Part shown: positions 9,125 through 16,284 of the stretch, piece by piece
Layout: each line of letters opens with the position of its first letter
Position numbering within the stretch: the stretch's first letter is position 1
Assembly (NCBI GenBank): GCA_039916305.1
Contig: JBDSLR010000015.1
Location: 310,001 to 374,000, forward strand
Reading direction: 5' to 3'
DNA: 64,000 nucleotides
DNA from: JACMLD01 sp039916305
Lineage (GTDB): Bacteria; Bacteroidota; Bacteroidia; Chitinophagales; Chitinophagaceae
The notes under the pieces: model-generated
What the model was told of the DNA's origin: nothing
The model's database searches: none
Seen by the model: the letters and a program-made list of their open reading frames with translations, nothing else
Position numbers and translations under genes: made by a program

Positions 9125-10903
9125 CTACCGTTTGGCAATTTTGTTTTGTATCCAGGAATTAATTTTTGTTTCAAGTATAACAAGGGGTAAACTGCCGTCT
9201 TTTAAAACCTGGTCATGAAATTCCTTGATGTCAAACTGGTTGCCCAGTTTTTGCCGCGCCCGTTCACGCAATTCAAGGATTTTTAACTCGCCCACTTTAT
9301 AACTAACCGCCTGTCCCGGAAGAACCATATACCGCTCTACCCGCTGTTCGGCCTGGGCGGCGGATACGGGCTGATTCTCCAATATATAAGCGATGGCCTT
9401 TTCACGTGACCATCCTTTGTCGTGTATGCCGGCATCAACAACCAGCCGGACTGCTCTTTCTATTTCATTGTTTAACCGGCCAAAATATTGATAAGGGTCA
9501 GTGTACATACCCAGTTCTTTTCCTAAGCTTTCCGCATATAGTGCCCATCCTTCACCAAACGCACTTGTACCATACGTGATTCTGAATTCAGGAATCGCTG
9601 CTTCCTGCTGAATGGAAACCTGGTAATGATGACCCGGAATGGCTTCATGAATAAATAACCCTTCCATGGTAAAATAATTGTACCTAGCCGGACTATCTAC
9701 CACCTCATAAAAAATGCCCGGTCTTTTTCCGTCGCGCGATGCTTTCATGTATTGGGCATTTGCGCCGGCGGCCCTGAATTTTTCAGTGGCCCTTACTTCA
9801 AACTTTGCTTTGGGTTTCAAATTAAAAAGTCCGCTCAGCTGAGGGGCCATTTTTTCTTCAAAGCTTCTGTACCTGTCTAATATTTCCTGCTCTGTTTTAA
9901 ATGGAAAGAATTTTGGATCCGTTCTGATATACCCGAAAAACTCTTTTAGATTGCCTTTGAAACCCACGGCATTTTTTACTGAATCCATTTCTCTTTTGAT
10001 CCGTGCCACTTCGCTCAGCCCCAGTTTAAAAATAGTTCCGGCATTAATATTTGTTGTGGTAAAATATTTTAACCACAGTGCATATTCCTCTTTTCCCCTG
10101 TAATTGTCCAGTAGCCCGGATGTTTCTCTTGCGTTGGGAATGTAGTCCTTCACTATATAGTCATACAATTTTTTATACGCAGGCCTGATAATCGTTTCAA
10201 TAGCATCCGAATAGTCTTTCTTTAATTGTATGGCTGCCGCACTGTCCAGGTTTGCAGGAAGCGCTGATAGCGGTTTATAAAAAACATTATCAGTAGCGGG
10301 TGCGTCGAATAAAGGTTTTAACTGCGCCGGTACTTTTTTCATAGCGGCCCGCGGCGTTGAATTATTTAGTGTGAGCCCTTTTTGCATATTAGCAATGGCC
10401 TGGTCTACCCAAACCTGGAACCTTTTCATCCGGCTGATGAAATTCCGGTAATCTGATTCGGTATTGAAAGGCACGAACCCGGCCCCGGAACCCAATGTGG
10501 CAAATTGGGTGGGGAAGCTAAAAACAAACTGATTAACGGGCCTGTAAAAACCCAGTGAATTATTTAACCATTCATTCTCCGCCGCTAGTTTATAAGTAAG
10601 TATTTCAACACTTAAGCGTTCATCTGCTGTTAAAGCAGCTGTATTAATGCGGGCCAGTGTGTCAAGGTATTGTTGATTTAGTTCCTTCGATTGTTGTACA
10701 TAGGCATCGCTGATGGTAATCTCCATTTGGTTATCATAAGCACTTATTCCCTGCTGGGTGGCAGACAAGGGGTTTAACGCGTAGTATGCCTTTGAATACT
10801 GTTCAAATATCATGTCCAGCTGTAAAGCCGGTGTTGTTTGAAAGGAAGATTGCGTAAAACAGATCAGTAGAACTAAGCTGGAGATGGCCATCATTTTTTT
10901 CAT
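9125..10903 (-). CDS. DUF885 family putative zinc metallopeptidase
   Basis: This 592-residue protein has a short signal peptide (MKKMMAISSLVLLICFTQSS), so it is probably periplasmic. It is almost entirely helical, with the DUF885 signature HEAIPGHH at 419-426 and EGWALYAE at 451-458. In this family the two motifs resemble the zinc ligands and catalytic glutamate of helical metallopeptidases of the M3/M32 type. Full-length agreement with the family (about 570-610 residues) indicates an intact gene. It is flanked by over 200 bases on both sides, so it is probably a single-gene unit. Peptidase activity is inferred from the family and no substrate can be read from the sequence. Confidence 0.85.
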   Translation of the reverse strand: MKKMMAISSLVLLICFTQSSFQTTPALQLDMIFEQYSKAYYALNPLSATQQGISAYDNQMEITISDAYVQQSKELNQQYLDTLARINTAALTADERLSVEILTYKLAAENEWLNNSLGFYRPVNQFVFSFPTQFATLGSGAGFVPFNTESDYRNFISRMKRFQVWVDQAIANMQKGLTLNNSTPRAAMKKVPAQLKPLFDAPATDNVFYKPLSALPANLDSAAAIQLKKDYSDAIETIIRPAYKKLYDYIVKDYIPNARETSGLLDNYRGKEEYALWLKYFTTTNINAGTIFKLGLSEVARIKREMDSVKNAVGFKGNLKEFFGYIRTDPKFFPFKTEQEILDRYRSFEEKMAPQLSGLFNLKPKAKFEVRATEKFRAAGANAQYMKASRDGKRPGIFYEVVDSPARYNYFTMEGLFIHEAIPGHHYQVSIQQEAAIPEFRITYGTSAFGEGWALYAESLGKELGMYTDPYQYFGRLNNEIERAVRLVVDAGIHDKGWSREKAIAYILENQPVSAAQAEQRVERYMVLPGQAVSYKVGELKILELRERARQKLGNQFDIKEFHDQVLKDGSLPLVILETKINSWIQNKIAKR

Positions 10904-11024
10904 GCAGTTAAGTTTTGGTCAGTGGTCAAAATTATCAGGAACGGTTGCCCGTTAAAAGCTTGCATTGTGTGGGACACTGCCTCTGCCCGGTTGCTAAAGC
11001 TATTACAAAAACGAATATAGCTTT

Positions 11025-11156
11025 TTAAACCATCTTATTTACACAGCTGACCGATGTGGGTATTTCGATCTTTTTAATCACGGATGAATACATGAGGAAA
11101 CGCTCATTGTCTTTGTAGTGCAGATTATTGAGGTACCGCCGGGCATCGGGGTATTG
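11025..11156 (-). pseudogene. Possible decayed gene fragment
   Basis: Read on the minus strand, this stretch encodes 43 residues with a plausible soluble-protein composition (YPDARRYLNNLHYKDNERF, then MYSSVIKKIEIP) and ends at TAA (11025-11027). A TGA lies immediately upstream in the same frame, and no start codon with a leader is present. The parent family is not recognised. It may be chance. Confidence 0.25.
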
Positions 11157-11266
11157 TCAGGCGGTAGTGGGACGCCAGTCTAACGCCAAGACGTTACATG
11201 CAGATTTTAGGTAATGAGAAGATGTATTGCAGGGCTTCTCCTGGCTGTTTGTGAGACAAAAACGCA

Positions 11267-11327
11267 CAACAAAAATATATCCCTTCAATTGATGAATTTC
11301 ATTAATTGAAGGGATGTATTTTTGTTG
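11267..11327 (-). terminator. Long near-perfect hairpin, terminator of the barrel gene
   Basis: Arms at 11267-11290 and 11304-11327 pair over 24 positions with a single G-T wobble, around CCCTTCAATT and AATTGAAGGG. The outer ends are A/T runs ending CAACAAAAAT and ATTTTTGTTG. The 13-base loop can itself fold further. It lies 50 bases after the stop of the barrel gene at 11378. The A/T-rich outer arms give a T-tract on either strand, so it can act as a bidirectional terminator. Confidence 0.7.
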
Positions 11328-11377
11328 ATTGTATAGATAGCCTGCCAGTAAACTGAACCTGCGGGCAGGTGCCAGCT

Positions 11378-11983
11378 TTATTTTTTATCTAGTTCATCTT
11401 TCAAACTTTTCAGCTTTCCTTTGGGAAGGTATATCTGGAATCCCAGTGCAAGCCGTAGAGAATTATTAGTGGTAGAATTACCAAATCCAACATTCAGGTT
11501 ATATTTAGCCAATGCTTCAAGCGCTATATTTGGATTGATAAAATAGGCAAGACCCGGTCCAATGCCAACGCCCAAACCGTTTGTGTTAGTGGAAGGAAGG
11601 CCACTGGTTTTCACATTCTGGCCGTAAATACCAACATTGCCATCAAAAAATATGCGTGTGCGGTTCGGAAGCGCTGCATCCTTAACAGGAATATAATATC
11701 GTGCTATTGGCCCAATACCATAATTAAATGCGGTGTAGCCCTTGCTGGCATCTACACCCAATAACACTTCAGCACCCAATGCAAAATTATCTTTCACAAA
11801 CCACGCCACGCGGGGGGTAATATCAAGACTAAAAGCAGTGTTACCTTCCTGGAAGTCGAGGTTAATATTAGAGAGTGAGCCGCCAATCAGGAAATGATCT
11901 TTTTGAGTCTGCGCGAAACTTTTTTGACCAACTGTGCATAATAATATGAAAATGGAAGTTGCCGATATTAATTTTTTTATCAT
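11378..11983 (-). CDS. Outer-membrane beta-barrel protein
   Basis: The 201-residue protein has a signal peptide (MIKKLISATSIFILLCTVGQKSFAQ). The rest alternates polar and hydrophobic residues in short strands separated by Gly/Asn turns (FLIGGSLSNINLDF, NFALGAEVLLGVD, GLGVGIGPGLAYFI, ALEALAKYNLNVGFG, SLRLALGFQIYLP). That is the pattern of a small eight-stranded outer-membrane barrel of the OmpA/OmpX or porin-family type. A short charged tail (KGKLKSLKDELDKK) follows the final strand, so the usual aromatic C-terminus is not terminal. Its gene neighbour upstream is an 83-residue membrane protein 18 bases away, so the two may be co-transcribed. Cargo or function cannot be read. Confidence 0.8.
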   Translation of the reverse strand: MIKKLISATSIFILLCTVGQKSFAQTQKDHFLIGGSLSNINLDFQEGNTAFSLDITPRVAWFVKDNFALGAEVLLGVDASKGYTAFNYGIGPIARYYIPVKDAALPNRTRIFFDGNVGIYGQNVKTSGLPSTNTNGLGVGIGPGLAYFINPNIALEALAKYNLNVGFGNSTTNNSLRLALGFQIYLPKGKLKSLKDELDKK

Positions 11984-12001
11984 AGCTGTAAGTTTTAGTT
12001 A

Positions 12002-12253
12002 TTAATTGTCTTTCTTATCATGTCCCTGCTGCTTTACCAGCTTATTGTAAATGCCGAATAATAAGAAAGGGGCTACCCATTGTCCAACAAATAGCGCAGT
12101 GTGCGACTTTCCTGCCAGCTTTAACGTTGCGGATGCTGCCATTGCACCGATGGCCGTCCAAAGAAAAACATCTGAAGGTAATTTTGCTGTTTGTTCTTCA
12201 ATAGCACTGGCTACTTCACCTTCACGGTGCTCTTCATTTGTAGTAACATTCAT
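12002..12253 (-). CDS. Small predicted membrane protein
   Basis: The most likely start is the ATG at 12253, giving an 83-residue protein (MNVTTNEEHREGEVASAIEE). A longer frame from 12403 would add an unlikely N-terminus. After an acidic soluble head there is a hydrophobic stretch (about 29-45, FLWTAIGAMAASATLKL) and a second one (about 51-68, ALFVGQWVAPFLLFGIY). The tail is positively charged (NKLVKQQGHDKKDN). Two membrane helices with a cytoplasmic C-terminus are predicted. It lies 18 bases upstream of the outer-membrane barrel gene and is probably in the same transcript. No family or function is recognised. Confidence 0.6.
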   Translation of the reverse strand: MNVTTNEEHREGEVASAIEEQTAKLPSDVFLWTAIGAMAASATLKLAGKSHTALFVGQWVAPFLLFGIYNKLVKQQGHDKKDN

Positions 12254-12891
12254 AAAAATTGATTTTTGTGGTGAGTGAATTACGTTTGGCATTGAGATTA
12301 CAAATGCTGTGCCCGGATACTCAATAGTATATAAACTATTGCACCCACCGGATACAATGATGAGAATAACCTTTGAATATTGACGCACAAAGATCATATT
12401 CAATTAAATCTGAGCAGGAATGTAAAAAAGTCAGACCCTTGTAGAAATCATTCTACAAGGGTTTCGCCGAAGGTTGGAGTAATTTACACAAAGCAATCAG
12501 CCTAATAATAGTGGCCAAAACGGGTGTATTAGTAATCTTAGTTCTTTATCCGTTAAGCATGTAATATATGTTGAGGCTATTGGTCTAAACGTGGTGATGG
12601 TTTAAACATTCGTTGGGCCTGACTATTTTGAATTGTATTTATGTACTGCCTAAATTGAATCTGTATTTAACCAGTGCACATTTTACCTGCAACTCAAACT
12701 ACACAGAAGTTTTATGAGTGAACAGCTTATTTCCTGGTCTATGGAAGCATGGCTTCTTACTATATAAGCGTACAGATCAGGATTTGCCAGGCATTATATT
12801 CCGGCAGTTACTGCGCTATTATTTTTTAAGTTGAATGCGTATGGCCGGTTCCTGGCAAGTTTGCATATACGCCGGTTGAAATATTTCCGTC
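12254..12891. other. 638-base intergenic region after the fucosidase operon
   Basis: No gene is supported here on either strand. The only structure seen is the 12-bp hairpin at 12435-12462. The remaining sequence is A+T rich without repeats, palindromes or promoter boxes that could be assigned with confidence. It must contain the promoter of the 12253 gene. Confidence 0.5.
12425..12462 (-). terminator. Hairpin with T-run, probable terminator or leader attenuator
   Basis: ACCCTTGTAGAA (12435-12446) pairs perfectly with TTCTACAAGGGT (12451-12462) around a 4-base loop. On the minus strand it is followed, after CTGAC, by TTTTTT (12425-12430). It could end read-through from the fucosidase operon, whose last stop is 430 bases upstream. 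It could also lie in the leader of the 12253 gene and attenuate it. Confidence 0.6.
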
Positions 12892-14298
12892 TTACATCAC
12901 TGCTTCCAGTTTAATCACCCAGGCAAGGCCTCCTGAAGGCAGGTTTGGGTATAAATCCAACAGCTGGATAGATAGTTTACCCGCTTTATATGAAAACCTT
13001 ATTTCGTTGTCAGCGCCAATCAGGGTAAGTTTCAACGGCCTATTCTTTAGACTGATTTCGATGGCTTTATTTTGCTTTGCGGTGATGAACAGGTAAACAT
13101 CGCGGGCTTTTTGCGTACTGAATACAGCATTCCCTGCCGGCTGGGGCCCCACACCTGTTCCATAAATAGCTTCCCCGTTTACTTTTAACCACGCGCCAAG
13201 GTCTGCCAGCCGCTCTTGCATTATCACAGGTATTGTGCCGTCTGCTGCAGGCCCAATATCCAGTAACAGGTTACCTCCCCTGGCCACTTTTTGAATTAAC
13301 ATTTTTATCAGCGCATCAGATGTTAAATAATCAGCCAGGTTCTCATTCCTGTTGTAACCGAATGAGCCGCCAATACCCCTGCATTCCTCCCAGGGGTGGT
13401 CAAATTTTTTACCGGAAGCGTTTTCGTTGTGCACAATATCATATTCAGTAGTAAAGTAGCCACCATGTTTGCTCCTTGTTTCCTTTCCCCAGCGGTCATT
13501 TACCACTACCGAAGTTTTGACTGGGCTTTCGTTGTAAAGCCATGCTAAAAATTCTTTGCTCTTCCAGGTATCGCTGGGGTAGTCCCACTCTCCGTCGGGC
13601 CAGATAATATCAGGTTTATACCTTACTACCAGGTCTTTTAGCTGGGGGAGCATATGACTGCTTACATATTGGTCAACATTGATTTTATACAAGGGATTGA
13701 ACCACTCATACAGCGAGTAATAAAAACCCATGTGCATTCCTTTTGCTTTAACGGCATTTGTCAGGTCCCCTGCCAGGTCGCGGTGGGGCCCTGCGTCTAC
13801 AGCATTCCAGTTCCATGATTCGGCACTGGGCCATAAGGCAAAACCATCATGGTGTTTGGCGGTTAAGACTACATACTGGGCACCTGCATCTTTAAAAATA
13901 TTAGCCCATTGCTCAGGTTTAAACAGGTCTGCTTTAAACTGCGGTGCAAAATCCTGGTATTTAAAGTTGGGGCCATAACTGTTGTGGTGAAAATCCCTGA
14001 AAGCTTTGCCCACTTTGGAACTGTCAGTGACCAACCGGTTCCAATACCATTCGGCATATTTTGAATAGGTGGCATACTCATTTCCCACTGGTGCCCATGC
14101 GGGTACGGAATAAACCCCCCAATGTATAAAAATGCCAAATTTTGCATCTGTAAACCAATTTGGAATAGGTCGTGCATCAAGCGAGTTCCAGTCAGCTGAA
14201 TAGGTTTGTTGTGCGGAAACGGTAATGGTGCAGGATGTTACCGCAGTAGTCAATACAAACCATATAAATCCGTAGTGTAGTAGCAGGTTCTTTTTCAT
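12892..14298 (-). CDS. GH29 alpha-L-fucosidase
   Basis: This 468-residue protein begins with a signal peptide (about 1-29, ending VSAQ; a Cys at 23 could make it a lipoprotein). The GH29 (alpha/beta)8 barrel follows. The opening WFTDAKFGIFIHWGVYSVPA (about 48-67) and KHHDGFALWPS (about 148-158) are family hallmarks. Asp235 in IIWPDGEWD is the expected catalytic nucleophile of this retaining family. A C-terminal beta-sandwich (about 370-468) completes the normal GH29 layout. It removes alpha-L-fucose from glycans in the periplasm or at the surface. It is the last gene of the nine-gene operon, 9 bases after an SGNH esterase. It is the only gene here whose substrate class can be named, which suggests the operon targets a fucosylated polysaccharide. 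Confidence 0.92.
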   Translation of the reverse strand: MKKNLLLHYGFIWFVLTTAVTSCTITVSAQQTYSADWNSLDARPIPNWFTDAKFGIFIHWGVYSVPAWAPVGNEYATYSKYAEWYWNRLVTDSSKVGKAFRDFHHNSYGPNFKYQDFAPQFKADLFKPEQWANIFKDAGAQYVVLTAKHHDGFALWPSAESWNWNAVDAGPHRDLAGDLTNAVKAKGMHMGFYYSLYEWFNPLYKINVDQYVSSHMLPQLKDLVVRYKPDIIWPDGEWDYPSDTWKSKEFLAWLYNESPVKTSVVVNDRWGKETRSKHGGYFTTEYDIVHNENASGKKFDHPWEECRGIGGSFGYNRNENLADYLTSDALIKMLIQKVARGGNLLLDIGPAADGTIPVIMQERLADLGAWLKVNGEAIYGTGVGPQPAGNAVFSTQKARDVYLFITAKQNKAIEISLKNRPLKLTLIGADNEIRFSYKAGKLSIQLLDLYPNLPSGGLAWVIKLEAVM

Positions 14299-14307
14299 AA
14301 TAGTTTT

Positions 14308-15567
14308 TTAATACAAAACGGCACCAATATACAGAACGGCTGCCTGGTAAGCGCTTTTGTCATTTACAATTACGTTACGTGTTTTCAGTATCGCTTCCTT
14401 ATCAATTTTTACAGGTGCTAACCGGACAGTCGCGGTATGTTTACCGCCCGGGAGATTGCGTATAATAAAATAGTTCAGGCGATAATAGGTGGAAAATGCA
14501 TCAAACCGATTGATCACCCCCGGCGCCTGGTTGTCAATACTTACCTCAATGGCTGCGGTGGAGGGGCCCATAATATCTGCGAGCCCAAACCTGGTACCAC
14601 TGAACTGTACGGTAAGGCTTGCATCAGCGGAAGCGGTGCTATATACCTGCGGCTGCAATTGATAATATTCTCTGCCCTTTGTAACTGAATCAACAGTATG
14701 CCAGTCGCCCTTAAATTTTATTTTACGGCCGCTTAGGCCAGCCATGCCGGCATTACTCCAGTTTTCGGTTTCAACAGCCTTTGGTAACCGGTGTTTCGCT
14801 GCAGTTGCGTTGTGACTTAACAGTAATAAATATTTACTCAGCACACTGGTATACATTTTATGACCCGTTTCAGGTAACGGATGTACACCATCCAATGAAA
14901 ATAGCGGAACAGCTGCTTGTTCTTCCCTTTTTCCGGCCATCAGTAATTTTCCCTGCTTAATTTCATCTGCAACAGACAAGCCCATGTGTATGGAAGGAAT
15001 ATTATACGCTGCAGCAATGGCTTCCATGGCCGAGACAGAAGACGGAAAAATTTTCTTCTGGAGCAATGGAAGGTTTTCCGCAGAAAAAGTGTAAATAAAG
15101 CAGATGTCTGTAAATGGTTTTCTCTTCCAGATCTGCCGTACTATCCCTTCCATGGTTTCCCTCACTTTTTGCATAGGAGTCCTGTTATCATTTACGGCAA
15201 ATTCAACAAAAACCAAATCGGGTGCATAGTTGATAACCTGTTGCTCTACCCTGCAGGCGCCGAAATCAGATCCTGTTCCGCTAACTGCTGCCATAATTTC
15301 AGTGAATTGCGAAGCAGGATATTGATTTTTAAACCAGCTCAAAACCTGGTCGCGGTAACCGCCTCCTGCTCTTGTTATACTGCCTCCCAGGAATGCAATC
15401 CTGATCGATTTTCCCGCAGCAATTTTAGCGGAGAAATTAGGCAAGCCGCCCCGGGCCGAAAATTCTTGAGCTGGTAACAAAGAATCAGGAATTGCCTGTG
15501 ATACTGCCAGGTTACTGCTGACCAGGCATGCAATAACGCATAATAGATATTGTTTGGGATTACTCAT
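14308..15567 (-). CDS. SGNH/GDSL-type hydrolase, probable carbohydrate acetylesterase
   Basis: The 419-residue protein has a signal peptide (MSNPKQYLLCVIACLVSSNLAVSQA). Block I of the SGNH family is IAFLGGSITRAGGGY, which places the catalytic Ser in GGS. Block III is FVEFAVNDN (Asn), and block V is DGVHPLPETGH near residue 228, with the catalytic Asp and His. A C-terminal beta-sandwich (about 265-419, including SLTVQFSGTRFGL) resembles an accessory or sugar-binding domain. Enzymes of this type in polysaccharide loci usually remove acetyl groups from sugars. The start ATG overlaps the stop of the preceding SGNH gene as ATGA (15564-15567), so translation is probably coupled. Substrate is not deducible. 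Confidence 0.85.
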   Translation of the reverse strand: MSNPKQYLLCVIACLVSSNLAVSQAIPDSLLPAQEFSARGGLPNFSAKIAAGKSIRIAFLGGSITRAGGGYRDQVLSWFKNQYPASQFTEIMAAVSGTGSDFGACRVEQQVINYAPDLVFVEFAVNDNRTPMQKVRETMEGIVRQIWKRKPFTDICFIYTFSAENLPLLQKKIFPSSVSAMEAIAAAYNIPSIHMGLSVADEIKQGKLLMAGKREEQAAVPLFSLDGVHPLPETGHKMYTSVLSKYLLLLSHNATAAKHRLPKAVETENWSNAGMAGLSGRKIKFKGDWHTVDSVTKGREYYQLQPQVYSTASADASLTVQFSGTRFGLADIMGPSTAAIEVSIDNQAPGVINRFDAFSTYYRLNYFIIRNLPGGKHTATVRLAPVKIDKEAILKTRNVIVNDKSAYQAAVLYIGAVLY

Positions 15568-16277
15568 TGTTTTGCTTTATTTTCCAATGCTCCTGGTATT
15601 GCTTTCAGCCAATTAGCTGCAATTATCCGTGCACCCGTTTTATTGGGGTGTACCTTATCCTGTATACTGTGCTGTTGCCAGTTCCACCCGTTTTGCTGGT
15701 TCACAAAAATGATGGAGGATTGATGTATGGAATCCACCATGCTGCTAATGGCCAAATCAAGATCTGGTACATATGCATACTTTGGCAATTTACCGGACGT
15801 GATTACACCCGCGACCAGTATGACTGCGCCGGAATTTTTAGACCTGATGGTACTGATGATTTTTTTTTGCGCCTCAATAATGCCAGGTATGGGTGCTTCT
15901 TCCGCAAAATGGTTATGACCAGCATGTAACAGAACAATATCTGCAGGAAAGGCAGTATAGAGGCTGTCGATTGTTTTTGCCAGGTATTCTGCTGTTTTAC
16001 CGCTAAAGCCAGCGTGGTGTAATGTGTCGTTGTCCTGCACAGAAAACCGCGGGCCAATAAACCGTGGCTGGTAGCCTGCCTTTTTTAGCAGTGAATCCAG
16101 GGGGAATAAATAAGAACTAAAATCAGCGCCACCTTCGGTGATGGAATCGCCCAGGCCCAGTACGGAGAATGCCGCTTGCCTGCTGGGTACATGCTTGTGC
16201 ACTGAACATGCAGCAGCGGGCATCAGCCATGCAAATGCGATTAATATTAATATTCTATTATGGTTAATGGTTGTCAT
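15564..16277 (-). CDS. SGNH/GDSL-type hydrolase lipoprotein
   Basis: The chosen ATG at 16277 gives 237 residues and a clean lipoprotein signal (MTTINHNRILILIAFAWL, then PAAAC with the lipidated Cys at 24). A longer frame from 16328 would overlap the previous gene and bury the signal. The SGNH blocks are GLGDSITEGG (Ser), LLHAGHNHF (the GxN block, here GHN) and DKVHPN (Asp-His). It is a compact single-domain esterase of the rhamnogalacturonan-acetylesterase type, probably anchored to a membrane. It starts 7 bases after the stop of the 986-residue gene and overlaps the next SGNH gene by four bases. Two different SGNH esterases in one operon suggest at least two acetylated positions in the substrate. 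Confidence 0.85.
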   Translation of the reverse strand: MTTINHNRILILIAFAWLMPAAACSVHKHVPSRQAAFSVLGLGDSITEGGADFSSYLFPLDSLLKKAGYQPRFIGPRFSVQDNDTLHHAGFSGKTAEYLAKTIDSLYTAFPADIVLLHAGHNHFAEEAPIPGIIEAQKKIISTIRSKNSGAVILVAGVITSGKLPKYAYVPDLDLAISSMVDSIHQSSIIFVNQQNGWNWQQHSIQDKVHPNKTGARIIAANWLKAIPGALENKAKQ

Positions 16278-16284
16278 AAATGCA

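Larger units (their letters stand above)
10904..11377. other. Intergenic region with long hairpin and possible gene remnant
   Basis: No intact gene is visible in these 474 bases. A minus-strand segment at 11025-11156 reads as 43 protein-like codons (including DARRYLNNLHYKDNERF) before a TAA stop. It is bounded upstream by an in-frame TGA and has no plausible start, so it may be a decayed gene end. The 3' part holds the long hairpin annotated at 11267-11327. The rest is unremarkable. Confidence 0.45.
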
